Shown here: in pieces, positions 38,507 to 49,473 of the stretch
Layout of the letters: the number at the start of each line of letters is the position of its first letter
Position numbering within the stretch: position 1 is the stretch's first letter
NCBI GenBank assembly: GCA_900314875.1
Contig: OMWX01000005.1
Location: forward strand, 18,287-82,286
Direction: 5' to 3'
Length of the DNA stretch: 64,000 nucleotides
Origin: an uncultured Actinomycetes bacterium
Lineage (GTDB): Bacteria > Actinomycetota > Actinomycetes > Actinomycetales > Bifidobacteriaceae
Made by a program: the position numbers and the translations under genes
The notes under the pieces: model-generated
Told to the model about the DNA's origin: nothing
The model's database searches: none
The model's input: the letters and a program-made list of their open reading frames with translations, nothing else

Positions 38507-39745
38507 TCAGATTTCTTTCATTACATCTACAAATTTATCGAGCGTGTATGCTCCGTCTCGGAACACGAAGCTCTTTTACCTCGTCCAAATATTGCTCTTG
38601 AACTGTATTCTGTATAAGCATATCGCCAAGCTCACCTCCGACAAACCCTTCATCCCGGGCATTGTTTATCTCTGCATTATATTGTTCGGATTGAGCGACA
38701 GCAGATTCAATCATCGCGGCAACTCCTATGTTTACATCCGAAGCATCGCCCTCTCCGTTTGCAAAACCGCCAGAAATAATCTGTCCGATTTCTTGCGGAT
38801 TTACATCGTCAAAGGAATCGCTACTATCATCAGACTGTTCTTCTTCCAACGTAAGTGACATCTGTTTCGGCTCTGACTGCGGCTCCGACTCTTCAGTTAC
38901 GGGACGTTCTTCTGCAACACGGTAATCCCTTTTGCTGAAGCCAGACTTGTTAATCCGGCAACAATGCTGTCAAGCGCGAAGCAAAAATCATTAGAACAGG
39001 TCAGCACGTAGGAAGTGTTAAGCAGCGGAGCGGAATGCTGACATACATAGGGCTGACGCAGAATTCTGCCAAGAATCTGCTCCACATCGACTTTTGAGGT
39101 TTTGTTTGCAAGGGACGCAAGGATATAGGCGAACGGGCAATCCCATCCCTCTTTCAAAGCATTAACTGTGATAATATATCTGATTTCACAGCTCGGACTC
39201 ATCAGATCTGTGTTTCCGATATCATCCGCCTTGGATGTCTTGACCGCGATCTGTTCCTGCGGAATGCCCATTTCAATCAGAAGGCTCTTGATTTTATCAA
39301 AAGTGTCGCTGCCCTCATTGATTTTCGGCTGTGCTTGGAACAGCACAATCGGACGGATGTATTTCCCGCCGGCAGCCTGCTCCGTTAATGCCTGTTTTTC
39401 AATATTTCCGCGAAGCTGAATCGCATCCTGTATAACAGTCTGTCTGCTGTTTCTGTTGAATACGACCACAGGCAGCTTGACCATATTTTCCTTTTTCAGT
39501 TCCCTCGCATCCACATAGGAAATGATGTTACTGGAACTGCGCGGCGTAGCGGTAAGCTCCATGATGAAGGCCGGATTCAGATTGTTAAGCATTTCCACGC
39601 TTAATTTTGACCCTGCATTGCGGCTCTCGTCAACAACCGTCACGGGAGACAGGTATCGCAGCACTTGAATCAACGCGGTATCCAGCGTATCGGCAAGCAG
39701 GACGGATTTATCATCAAAATACTCTGCAAAGCGGAACAGGTTACC
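38507..39745 (-). pseudogene. type III restriction endonuclease (Res) relic
   Basis: C-terminal two-thirds of a type III Res subunit, no longer translatable as one protein. Helicase motifs remain: SPVTVVDESRNA (motif II, normally DESH), ELTATPR, KEGWDCPFAYILAS and QILGRILRQP. The 5' end is fused to the methylase fragment at about 39745 without the N-terminal half. Frameshifts are visible near 38925-38930 (a G-run, after which the frame reads DYRVAEERPVTEE) and at 38574-38577 (an A-run on the coding strand, after which it reads SFVFRDGAYTLDKFVDVMKE and stops at 38507). Confidence 0.88.
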
Positions 39746-39994
39746 GTATAGACCCAGTTTTCATTCCCCGTATTGTAAAGGCGGGTCGATATAGATACAT
39801 TTTATACGACCCTCATATTGAGGCAGGAGACTTTTCAGAGCGAGCAGATTATCCCCGTGTATTATCTTATTTTCAGAGGTTTTACTCTCTCTCTCTCTCT
39901 CCGCAACGGCTAGTTTTCCACTGTAACTGTATTTCTTTTTAAGAACGTGATAAGGCACATCGAGATGATGATTTACGACTTTGCTTTTCCCCAA
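39746..39994 (-). pseudogene. type III DNA methyltransferase (Mod) 5' fragment
   Basis: First 80 or so residues of a type III adenine methylase: LDVPYHVLKKKYSYSGK, then NKIIHGDNLLALKSLLPQYE and the catalytic IYIDPP. One extra T after DPP shifts the frame; removing it restores YNTGNENWVY, the canonical continuation of the DPPY motif. Immediately after this the sequence jumps into the middle of Res, so most of mod and the first part of res were lost in one deletion. A (CT)8 tract lies in the coding start. The start is TTG 39994 if intact. Confidence 0.85.
39885..39901. repeat. (CT)8 dinucleotide tract in the mod fragment
   Basis: Eight CT units plus one C (GA on the coding strand), encoding RERE-type residues upstream of the NKIIHGDN motif of the methylase relic. 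Dinucleotide tracts at this place switch reading frame in phase-variable type III mod genes of several pathogens. Confidence 0.9.
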
Positions 39995-40152
39995 TCCACT
40001 CTATTACAGGCATATAAAATCTCTGTTTCTAAAACTTTCTTATCATTTCTCGTTCGCATGCCCTATCCATCTGCTGCTCTGACTGACGAGAACTATGCCG
40101 TTCTTCATGTTAGCACAGCTTTCGCGAGGTTCTGCTTAAACAAATCCCGGCT

Positions 40153-41448
40153 TTAAACAAACTCCTGCTTAAAGTCGATCGCATCCTTTGTTATAAGCGC
40201 GTAATCGGGCTGACGATAGTCGTTTTTCACTGAGAAAAGGCAGGAATTTTCCTCATTCGTGAACGCGACCAAAACTGTGTCGAGAGCTTCGCTGTCATGC
40301 GGATCGTCCTCGCGAATGGAAGCGACTATGCGGAAATCTGTGCTGTTAAACAGTTTCATCGGCAGAGTAAAGCGAACCTTATGATGTCCGCGCTTGTTAA
40401 TCGGCAGCGACCCCGAATCATACGAAATGCCTCCGCGCTTAATGTCAGAGAGCGAAAATGCTACGTAAAACGGCTTATCCTCGTCGAACTGATACTCGAT
40501 ATCGAATGAGAAATCTTCGTCGCGCGAAACAATAGGTTCGCCGACAGCAGTGATTTTCAAAAGAGGAACGCGCCGGTTGAGACCTGTCGGATACTCAGGC
40601 TTCTTTTTCTGCTTTTTCTTGTTTTTCTTATTTTCTCTCTCACTGCCGTTTTCCTCAGCAGCCTCGTGCGCAGGCTCGCGCTTTTTAAGGTTTTCAAGCG
40701 AATAACGGTCAGCAACTTCATCCTTGTTTCCGGAAACGACAATTTCGCCGTCCTGAATAAGAATCGCCTTATTGCAGTATTTTTTAACCGAATCCATCGA
40801 ATGAGTGACGAGAATAACGGTTTTGCTCGGATCTTTTTTGATTTCCGTAAAGAAATCATTGCATTTGCGCTGAAAAGCCTCATCTCCGACAGCCAGAACC
40901 TCGTCGAGAACCAAAATATCGCCCTGAGCTTTAATCGCAACAGAGAACGCGAGACGAACCTGCATTCCGGACGAATAATTCTTCAATTTCTGATCCATGA
41001 ACTCTTCAAGCTCTGCAAAAACGACGATATCGTCATACATTTCGTCGATTTCTTCGCGAGTAAAGCCCAGCAGAGCACCGTTAAGATACACGTTTTCCCG
41101 ACCGGTAAGCTCGGGATTAAACCCGACCCCCAGCTCGATAAACGGCACAAGTTTGCCTTTTATGTCAATTCTGCCCTCGTCGGGAACGTAAATGCCGGAA
41201 ATCAGTTTGAGAAGAGTAGACTTCCCGGAACCGTTTCGTCCCACAATTCCAAAAAAGTCGCCGCGTTTGACGTCGAAAGAAATATCGCGCAAAACATGCT
41301 GCTCTTTGTAGCCTTTCACTCCTTTGGCACGGTTTACGAACGCCTGCTTAAGTCCGCTGGCCTGTTCTGTGGGCAGGCGGAACGATTTTGCGACATGCTC
41401 GACATGCAAAACAGCGTCGGCCGAATCTGAAGTTTTTTCTTTTGCCAT
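40153..41448 (-). CDS. wzt: polysaccharide ABC exporter ATPase (Wzt type)
   Basis: ATP-binding subunit of an ABC-2 polysaccharide exporter, 431 residues. The ATPase domain has Walker A GRNGSGKST, signature YSSGMQVRLAFSV and Walker B ILVLDEVLAVGDE. A Lys/Glu-rich linker (near residues 255-280) leads to a C-terminal beta-domain of about 145 residues like Wzt-C, which in O-antigen systems recognises the finished chain end. GGAG lies 7 nt before ATG 41448; the ATG just upstream (41451) is less well spaced. Wzm is encoded 68 bp upstream. Confidence 0.92.
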   Translation of the reverse strand: MAKEKTSDSADAVLHVEHVAKSFRLPTEQASGLKQAFVNRAKGVKGYKEQHVLRDISFDVKRGDFFGIVGRNGSGKSTLLKLISGIYVPDEGRIDIKGKLVPFIELGVGFNPELTGRENVYLNGALLGFTREEIDEMYDDIVVFAELEEFMDQKLKNYSSGMQVRLAFSVAIKAQGDILVLDEVLAVGDEAFQRKCNDFFTEIKKDPSKTVILVTHSMDSVKKYCNKAILIQDGEIVVSGNKDEVADRYSLENLKKREPAHEAAEENGSERENKKNKKKQKKKPEYPTGLNRRVPLLKITAVGEPIVSRDEDFSFDIEYQFDEDKPFYVAFSLSDIKRGGISYDSGSLPINKRGHHKVRFTLPMKLFNSTDFRIVASIREDDPHDSEALDTVLVAFTNEENSCLFSVKNDYRQPDYALITKDAIDFKQEFV

Positions 41449-41516
41449 CATGTTCTCCGTTAATCCGTTTATTCGCTTGATATCTTATTTGCCGTTTGCC
41501 CTGAGATTTTCCGGCA

Positions 41517-42344
41517 TTATATAACTTCCGCGAATTTGCGGCTGTGCTTTTTGAACACTGCGAATCCCGCAGCAAAAATTGCAAAAGTCAGAACAATCGG
41601 AATCATTTTAATCGGCCAGCTGTTTATGTAATTCCATGCAGTGGGAGTATTTTCAGGGTCTATAAGCAGATATCTGACATCCTGAATCGCCTGCGCAATC
41701 GGATTGACAAGAATTACTTTTGCGAAAGCCGGAGAAACATTCGCAGCCATTGCAAGAGGATAAATAACGGGTATTCCGTAGAAAAGAGCCTGCATAATCA
41801 CTTCCCAGATATGCTGAATGTCCCGATAATAAACGTTCAGAGTGGCCAGCAGCAAAGCAAAGCCCAGACCCAAAACATACAGCTCAATCAGACCGGCCGG
41901 AACAAGAAGAGCTCTCCACGTGAAATGAACCCTGTAAGCAATGCAGAAAACGATAATCACGCACAAGTTAATCGCCAAAGAAATAAGCGCGTTCACGGTG
42001 GCTGCAACAACGACTATATAATTCGGAAAATGCACTTTCCGCATAAGATCTCCGCGGCTTACAACTGCAAACATGCCCATATTCGTCGCTTCGGAAAAGA
42101 AATTCCACAGCTGAATGCCAAGCAGCAGAACAAGCGGGAAGGTTCTTGTGCCGTCAGTAAATTTCAGGAATTTGACGAAAACCGTAAACATTACTACAAA
42201 CAGCATAAGCGGCTTGAGAACCGTCCACAGAATGCCCAGATACGAACCCTGATAACGGAGTTTGAAATCCGTTATCACAAGTTCCCTGAGAACAACTGCC
42301 GAATAATGATACTTTTCGTAAAGTCGTTTTCTGAAATCTTTCAC
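41517..42344 (-). CDS. wzm: polysaccharide ABC exporter permease (Wzm type)
   Basis: ABC-2 type integral membrane subunit, 275 residues, six helices. Family features include DFKLRYQGSYLGILWTVLKP near the N-terminus, and RDIQHIWEVIMQALFYGIPV and VNPIAQAIQDVRY further on. It pairs with Wzt directly downstream to export a lipid-linked polysaccharide. It follows the RgpF-type gene by 35 bp, so the four steps of synthesis and export form one transcription unit. Confidence 0.93.
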   Translation of the reverse strand: MKDFRKRLYEKYHYSAVVLRELVITDFKLRYQGSYLGILWTVLKPLMLFVVMFTVFVKFLKFTDGTRTFPLVLLLGIQLWNFFSEATNMGMFAVVSRGDLMRKVHFPNYIVVVAATVNALISLAINLCVIIVFCIAYRVHFTWRALLVPAGLIELYVLGLGFALLLATLNVYYRDIQHIWEVIMQALFYGIPVIYPLAMAANVSPAFAKVILVNPIAQAIQDVRYLLIDPENTPTAWNYINSWPIKMIPIVLTFAIFAAGFAVFKKHSRKFAEVI

Positions 42345-42379
42345 GAATCACATCCTAACAAACGGGCTTGCCGGGGTTA

Positions 42380-45300
42380 TCATTTCTTGTCTGAACTGTT
42401 CTTGTCCGAACCGTCTTGCCTGCCGGCTGCGAGCGCAATCGCGCGGGCATTCTTATTTTCCAAAAGCTTTGCCTGTTCAAGCGTTTTGTCTGCTGCTTCG
42501 GCTTTTTCGCGCTGTTGCTTTTTCGCTTCGGTCTGAATGCGCAGAGTGCGTTCGTATCTTTTCTTGTTTATCGCAGCTTTCGTGTTTCTTACTGCATTAA
42601 TCGGAGCCCAGCCGATGCGGTACATTGCATTTTCAACAGGATCGGGCATTTTTTGTATAACGTTTTTTCCCACCCATTTGAAGCTGTTATGCAGTTTGCG
42701 GCGCGCAGCGCGCTTGTATCGTCCCTTACGGTCGAGCTGCATTGACATGGCTCCGGCTGTCTGCAGAAGAGTTTCTCCCTGACGATGAATTCCCATGCCT
42801 TTAAGCAGAATGTCGGTTGTATGATACAGCGAATCCGTTTCGATTCGCGCATACCGGTCGGACATGACCCATGCCGGATAATACCCTCGAGACTGCGCAA
42901 TATATCCGTTCGCGCGCTCAATCGCATGGGAAATCGAACCGTCCGCGCCCATTAATCCTTCGGGCAGAAAGTCGGTATACTCCCATCCGTACTCGAAAAG
43001 CGGGCGCAGCGCGTCAACTCTGAACCAGTAGCACGAGCCTATTGCGCTCATAGTGCCTTTCGACTCGTCAAGCGGAACATGTATGCCCAGCTTTTCTTCG
43101 AGCAGCTCTCTTGTCGGCTCGAAATTAATCGCCCAGTCGGAAGGGCGCGTATGCCCGAAGTACAGCGCATGGAACGGCGGCGGCGGCGAAACCTGTCCCA
43201 GACGCGGATTGTCTGCGAACAAAGTGAGAATATTGCGAACATATTCCGTGCTGCCAAGCGTATTTTCCATGAGTTTGTACGCAAAGCCCTGCGATTCGGA
43301 ACCGTGATGTCCGTTCTGCTGATTCTGCCCTGACTTCTTGTCGTGCGCAAAGCCGATAACATCGTATTTTCCTGATAAAACAACATCTTTGGAGGCGACC
43401 AGAAGCGCGGAAACATCCCGACCGCGATTGACGACCGTTATGAAAACAGGCTCTTTGTTAATCCCGCGCAGCCGCATTTTTTCTCTGATCAGACTGATTT
43501 TGTCTTCCGTCGTCGTAATGTAAAGGTCTGTTTCGTCGGGAATCTGCTCAATGTAGCGAAGCGTGTCGTCAAGCAGGTCGGTAAAGAAAATATGATATAT
43601 AAACGCACTGGAAATATTTGCTTGGTTTTTGCGCGGATTTTCAACGCGGGACGGCAGAATATAATCCAAATGCATTGCTTTGCGAATATCCTCGACATTG
43701 TAGCTTTGCAGCAGGGCATCCCAAATCAGGTCGACATCATAGGAAGTATGGTCGCGAATATAATCATACAAATCCATCGCGGGCTGACCTGCTGTCTGGT
43801 CGAATGTGAATTCGTAGGGCACGAAGAATACGCGGCGTTTGAATACGGGACAGCGAGCATCGCGGATAACCTGCATGGGCATGTAAAGCAGAGGATATGA
43901 AGAGTAATCCTCAAACTGCTTATGATCGACATATGAATCCCATTCGAATCCCAATTCTTCGAAATGCTTTGTAAACGGAATCTCATGCTTTCGCGTAACT
44001 TCGGCATATCCGTCGTAAATCGGCATATTCTGCCAATATTCCTTAAATTCGGGCGAACAGACAAGCGAGCGGCGATAAACATGCCAATAAGCCTGCAAGT
44101 GTGTCGGAATCACTTCCTCGTTGACAGTCTCGCCCGAGTAAGCCGTGATTCCCCAGAAATCTACCGGACGAGATGCCATCTGAGAGAACATTTCCTTGAA
44201 CGGATATACCGGCCCTAAGCACGTGTCGTTCAGGCAGATTACTTCGTCGAATGTTTCGAGCTGCTCCCAGCCGACGGAAAGAATAACCTGCTTGTACGCG
44301 GCCGCATCCAGTCCGCGATTGTCGCGTAAAATAATGTGTTTCGTGTATTTTTCGAAAAGCGCGCGAGATTCGTCGTCCAGCTTGCCGTTGACAACGACAA
44401 CCAGACGGCTGATGTTCTTCTGCAAATCGTCAAGAAAAGTCTTGATAAAGCCTGCAGCGTGACCGTTTTTGTCATAAAAACAGAAAATCGCCAGACGGTT
44501 TGTCGAGTCCGGGCTGATTGTTTTTCCGGCTGACGATTGCGTGATGCCGGCTGACGATTCGGCTGACATTTTGCGCACAAGAGCAGTTTTTTCTTCGGCC
44601 CGTCTGCTGTATTGTTCGTATTTTGCCGAATTTTCGAATACGGATTCGCCTGAAAGATTCTCAGAACTGCCGAAACCCGAGTAATCCGACATAGCAATAA
44701 AATCGCGGATTCGAATAAGCTTCCACAGCTCGTCGTCGCTGCCCGCAGAGCGCTTCGATTTAAGAATCGTTTCAGCCCGGTCTGAGATAAGACGATTCAT
44801 TTCGCTTACGGCTGTTGAAGTTCCCCATTCGCGGGCAAATTCGAGAGCGCAACCCTGTTCCGCCTCGGGATCCGTGCGCAGAACAAGCTCTGTGGAAATA
44901 TGCTTCGGAATATCCGATTTAAACCGCTGCGCAGCTTTTTTAACGCTTTCCTGTTCAGAATTCTGCGCGTATTTTTCCGCATATTCCGCGATAACGCGCA
45001 TTGAATGCACATTTTTCGCAAACTGTTTAGCGCTCTGCCTGCGAGTGCCGGTAATTCCCCTGCCCCAATGATATACGGCAAGCTTTTCAGGCATAAAAAC
45101 AGCAGATTCGCAGTTGTCGGCCAAAACGAGGAACTCATACGCATCCTCCATGCGTTCCATTCGCACGTTGGCCATGCGCTCAAATGCGCGTTTCATTGTT
45201 TTTTTCGGCGCAGAAGCCAGAACCATGCTCCACGAGCCGTAAGATTCGGATGACTCGGCAAAAACGGATTCGATCAGCTCTTCGCTTTTCAGGACTTTGA

Positions 45301-45742
45301 ATTCATGATTGTATTGTTCGCTTAAATCGCGAGCTGCGTTTTCGTCGGTTCCGTTTTCCGCAACAACATCGCAGCCGTAAAGAACAATCGAATTTTCGCG
45401 ACTCTGTTCCGGCTGTTCTTTTACAAAGGCATCAAGTTTTTCGATTGCATCGGGTTTAAGCTCGTCGTCGCCGTCGACAAAAAGAATTCTTTCTCCCTCA
45501 GCCCGCTCAACCCCTCGTTTTCGCACAACATGAAGCCCGCTGTTCGCTATAGTGCGCACAATTTTTATGCGGCTGTCAGCTTCCGCTTTTTCGCAAATGA
45601 TATCCGCAGTGCTGTCCGTGCTGCAGTCGTCGACAACAATAATTTCAATGTCGGAAAACGTCTGAGATGTCAATGATTCCAAACATCTGCCGATGTAAGG
45701 AGCAATATTGTATGCTGCGACAATAATCGAATACTTCGCCAT
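42380..45742 (-). CDS. two-domain glycosyltransferase: GT2 plus RgpF-like rhamnan synthesis domain
   Basis: 1120-residue cytoplasmic enzyme. The N-terminal GT2 domain (residues 1 to about 230) has YSIIVAAYNIAPYIGRCLES, VVDDCSTDST and FVDGDDELKP. The second half (from about residue 418, NRLAIFCFYDKNGHAAGF, to about 1020) is a rhamnan synthesis protein F domain with HIILRDNRGLDAAAYKQVI, VICLNDTCLGPVYPFKEMF and GMGIHRQGETLLQ near its end. The tail is basic and coiled-coil-like (from about 1060). By family it adds rhamnose-containing units to the cell-wall chain exported by Wzm/Wzt. Streptococcal RgpF (about 580 residues) lacks the GT2 part. Confidence 0.88.
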   Translation of the reverse strand: MAKYSIIVAAYNIAPYIGRCLESLTSQTFSDIEIIVVDDCSTDSTADIICEKAEADSRIKIVRTIANSGLHVVRKRGVERAEGERILFVDGDDELKPDAIEKLDAFVKEQPEQSRENSIVLYGCDVVAENGTDENAARDLSEQYNHEFKVLKSEELIESVFAESSESYGSWSMVLASAPKKTMKRAFERMANVRMERMEDAYEFLVLADNCESAVFMPEKLAVYHWGRGITGTRRQSAKQFAKNVHSMRVIAEYAEKYAQNSEQESVKKAAQRFKSDIPKHISTELVLRTDPEAEQGCALEFAREWGTSTAVSEMNRLISDRAETILKSKRSAGSDDELWKLIRIRDFIAMSDYSGFGSSENLSGESVFENSAKYEQYSRRAEEKTALVRKMSAESSAGITQSSAGKTISPDSTNRLAIFCFYDKNGHAAGFIKTFLDDLQKNISRLVVVVNGKLDDESRALFEKYTKHIILRDNRGLDAAAYKQVILSVGWEQLETFDEVICLNDTCLGPVYPFKEMFSQMASRPVDFWGITAYSGETVNEEVIPTHLQAYWHVYRRSLVCSPEFKEYWQNMPIYDGYAEVTRKHEIPFTKHFEELGFEWDSYVDHKQFEDYSSYPLLYMPMQVIRDARCPVFKRRVFFVPYEFTFDQTAGQPAMDLYDYIRDHTSYDVDLIWDALLQSYNVEDIRKAMHLDYILPSRVENPRKNQANISSAFIYHIFFTDLLDDTLRYIEQIPDETDLYITTTEDKISLIREKMRLRGINKEPVFITVVNRGRDVSALLVASKDVVLSGKYDVIGFAHDKKSGQNQQNGHHGSESQGFAYKLMENTLGSTEYVRNILTLFADNPRLGQVSPPPPFHALYFGHTRPSDWAINFEPTRELLEEKLGIHVPLDESKGTMSAIGSCYWFRVDALRPLFEYGWEYTDFLPEGLMGADGSISHAIERANGYIAQSRGYYPAWVMSDRYARIETDSLYHTTDILLKGMGIHRQGETLLQTAGAMSMQLDRKGRYKRAARRKLHNSFKWVGKNVIQKMPDPVENAMYRIGWAPINAVRNTKAAINKKRYERTLRIQTEAKKQQREKAEAADKTLEQAKLLENKNARAIALAAGRQDGSDKNSSDKK

Positions 45743-45948
45743 GTTTCCAATCTGACTGTGTTAAACCGTGTAAAAATTTTGCCTTTGCAATGTCTTTAAT
45801 GTGCAATTTTACATCATTAAAAACAATTGCGGATTCCGCAGGACTTCGCGTTCAGGCGTTTTGCCTGAGAGAAAAAAGGCGAAGCCCGCGAAAACCGCAA
45901 AATTATTTTGTTTTATTACTTCAAATCCGCTGCAAAACAGTCTGATAA

Positions 45949-46839
45949 TCAGTCGTCCGGCTTTGAAATAACGCGATTCTCGGCAACGTCTTTCAAATGC
46001 TTGCCGTAGTTGGATTTGCCGTATTTCTGTGCCGCCTCAATCAGCTGATCCTTGGAAATCCAGCCGTTTTCGAAAGCGATTTCTTCCAAAACCGAAATTG
46101 GAAGACCCTGTGCGCGCTCGACTGTGCGCACAAACTCTCCCGCTTCATACAGCGAATCCATAGTGCCGGTATCAAGCCATGCATAACCGCGGCCGAGAGT
46201 TACAACGTTCAAAGAACCGTCTTCAAGATACATCTTGTTCAAATCGGTTATTTCAAGCTCGCCGCGCGCGGAAGGCTTAACCTGTTTCGCAAACTGCGTA
46301 ACGCGTTCATCATAGAAGTAAAGCCCCGTAACAGCGTAATTCGAAGCCGGATTCTCAGGCTTTTCTTCAATGGAAACGACTTTCTTGTTATCGTCAAATT
46401 CGACCACTCCGTAACGCTCAGGGTCGTCGACATAATATCCGAAAACGGTTGCCCCGGATTTTACATCAGTCGCTCTGGACAGAATTTTGCTCAATCCGTT
46501 TCCGTAGAAAATATTGTCTCCCAAAACAAGAGCGCAGGAATCTCCGTCAATAAATTCTTCTCCCAGCAGGAAAGCCTGAGCCAGACCGTCGGGACTGGGC
46601 TGAACCTTGTAGCTTAAAGAAATTCCGAACTGCGAACCGTCGCCGAGAAGATTCTCGAAATTCGGCAAATCTTTCGGAGTGGAAATGATAAGAATATCGC
46701 GAATCCCGGCCATCATCAGAGTAGACAGCGGGTAGTAAACCATCGGCTTGTCATAAACAGGCAGAAGCTGCTTGGACGTAACCGTGGTCAGCGGATAAAG
46801 CCGCGTGCCTGATCCGCCGGCAAGAATAATTCCCTTCAT
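45949..46839 (-). CDS. rmlA: glucose-1-phosphate thymidylyltransferase
   Basis: First step of dTDP-L-rhamnose synthesis: glucose-1-P plus dTTP gives dTDP-glucose. The 296 residues contain the nucleotide-binding [11 protein letters not shown] and the catalytic-site segments [18 protein letters not shown] and [12 protein letters not shown] 46839 with AAGGAGAAG upstream is chosen over the in-frame codon at 46860. It follows rmlCD by 28 bp. A 206-bp spacer separates it from the RgpF-type gene. Confidence 0.97.
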   Translation of the reverse strand: MKGIILAGGSGTRLYPLTTVTSKQLLPVYDKPMVYYPLSTLMMAGIRDILIISTPKDLPNFENLLGDGSQFGISLSYKVQPSPDGLAQAFLLGEEFIDGDSCALVLGDNIFYGNGLSKILSRATDVKSGATVFGYYVDDPERYGVVEFDDNKKVVSIEEKPENPASNYAVTGLYFYDERVTQFAKQVKPSARGELEITDLNKMYLEDGSLNVVTLGRGYAWLDTGTMDSLYEAGEFVRTVERAQGLPISVLEEIAFENGWISKDQLIEAAQKYGKSNYGKHLKDVAENRVISKPDD

Positions 46840-46867
46840 ATTCTTCTCCTTTTGTCTCAAACGGCTT

Positions 46868-48316
46868 TTATGAATTCAGCTGTTTTGCCACATATTCTTT
46901 CAGTGACTCTTCCCAGTCTGCCGGAGCATAACCCGCTGCCGAAATCTTAGAAAGATCAAGCGCGGAATGTTCAGGACGCGGGGAAACAGGCGCGGAAGCC
47001 GATTCGAAATACTGTGCCGTGGACACGGGTTTTACCGCATTGCCGTTGCCGTTAGTCTGTTCGAATACCGCAGCCGCGATTTCTTTCCAGGATTTTACTC
47101 TTCCCGAACCGGTCAGATTGTATGTTCCGTATTCTGCGCCGGAATCCAGAAGCGCGAAAATGCCTTCGGCCATGTCTTTCGTGAATGTCAGACGGCCGTA
47201 CTGGTCGTCCACAACCGTTATCTCATTGAGAGAATCCGAAGAATCAGCAACCTTGTTTGACAGATTCATCATTGTTTTTACGAAATTGTGACCGTCGCCG
47301 ATAACCCAGCTTGAGCGCACAATGTAATGCTTTTCAATCTCAGAAACAGCGATGTCGCCGGCTGCCTTGGTCTGTCCGTAAACTCCCAAGGGCGCGAAAT
47401 CTTCAGTTTCGTCATGCTGTTCTTTTGTGCCGTCGAAAACATAGTCAGATGACACGTGAACCAAAGTTATGTTGTTTTCGCGGGCTGTTTTTGCCAGCAA
47501 AGCCGGTCCTTGCGCGTTTGCTTTCCATGCGAGAGCGCGGCCTTCGGAAGTTTCGGCCTTGTCTACTGCGGTATAAGCCCCGGCATTGATAATTGTGCCG
47601 TACAGACTCCAGTCATACTTGCCGTACTCGGCGGGATTCGAGAAATCAAACGTGTCGATGTCGCAATATTCGACGTTTTCGACATTGTGCTTTTCGACAT
47701 ATTCGCGCAAAGCTCTGCCCAGCTGACCGTTTGCGCCGGTTACAAGAGTGCGCTTGGGTTCCATTGGCGTCACATCCTTAAGATAAGGATGGTTCAAATC
47801 AGCTTCGGAACGTTCGGTCTGTTCAAGCGGAATAGGCCATTCGATATTCAGATCGGGGTCTGCAAGATTTACGAAAGTATAGGTTTTCTTCTGTTCCATA
47901 CTCCAGTGAGCATTAACCAGATAAGTGTATGCGGTTTCATCTTCGAGAGTCTGGAACGAGTTGCCCACGCCTCGCGGAACGAAAATCGCTTTGCTCGGGT
48001 CAAGGATGCAGGTATAAACCTGACCGAAGCTCTTCCCCGGACGCAAATCAACCCATGCGCCGAAAACTGAACCGGCCGCGATAGAGATGTATTTATCCCA
48101 CGGCTCTGCGTGGATTCCGCGCGTAACTCCGCGCTTGGTATTGAAACTGATATTGTTCTGAACCGGTCCGAAATCGGGCAAGCCCAGACCGCACTGTTTT
48201 GCGCGCTGCCAGTTTTCTTTAAACCAGCCGCGATTGTCTCCGTGCACGGGCAAATCGAAAACGATAAGCCCGGGAATATTCGTCTCTTCGGCTTTCAGTT
48301 CTTTACCGAATTCCAT
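46868..48316 (-). CDS. rmlCD: bifunctional dTDP-4-dehydrorhamnose 3,5-epimerase / 4-reductase
   Basis: Fusion of the last two enzymes of dTDP-rhamnose synthesis, 482 residues. Residues 1 to about 185 are RmlC (cupin; [40 protein letters not shown] with the catalytic His). From about 192 RmlD follows: [16 protein letters not shown] (NADPH site), [10 protein letters not shown] and YGQTKAAGD (Tyr and Lys). This fusion is a recurrent bifidobacterial arrangement. No clear Shine-Dalgarno is seen before the ATG. It lies between rmlB and rmlA. Confidence 0.95.
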   Translation of the reverse strand: MEFGKELKAEETNIPGLIVFDLPVHGDNRGWFKENWQRAKQCGLGLPDFGPVQNNISFNTKRGVTRGIHAEPWDKYISIAAGSVFGAWVDLRPGKSFGQVYTCILDPSKAIFVPRGVGNSFQTLEDETAYTYLVNAHWSMEQKKTYTFVNLADPDLNIEWPIPLEQTERSEADLNHPYLKDVTPMEPKRTLVTGANGQLGRALREYVEKHNVENVEYCDIDTFDFSNPAEYGKYDWSLYGTIINAGAYTAVDKAETSEGRALAWKANAQGPALLAKTARENNITLVHVSSDYVFDGTKEQHDETEDFAPLGVYGQTKAAGDIAVSEIEKHYIVRSSWVIGDGHNFVKTMMNLSNKVADSSDSLNEITVVDDQYGRLTFTKDMAEGIFALLDSGAEYGTYNLTGSGRVKSWKEIAAAVFEQTNGNGNAVKPVSTAQYFESASAPVSPRPEHSALDLSKISAAGYAPADWEESLKEYVAKQLNS

Positions 48317-48392
48317 TTAAATCACACTTTCGTTTTTGTCGAAACGGCTTTAAATATGCTTATATGCGTATGATGCTCAGCTGAAAATCGGA

Positions 48393-49415
<1,023 letters not shown>

Positions 49416-49473
49416 TCACATCATACCGACCGGAGAGTATATGCGCCGGCTTCGCGCGAGATAATACGCGAAA

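Noticed and set aside
38487..38858. Plus-strand open frame in the res relic
   Set aside because: The minus strand carries recognisable Res sequence (QYLDEVKEL, then DGAYTLDKFVDVMKE).
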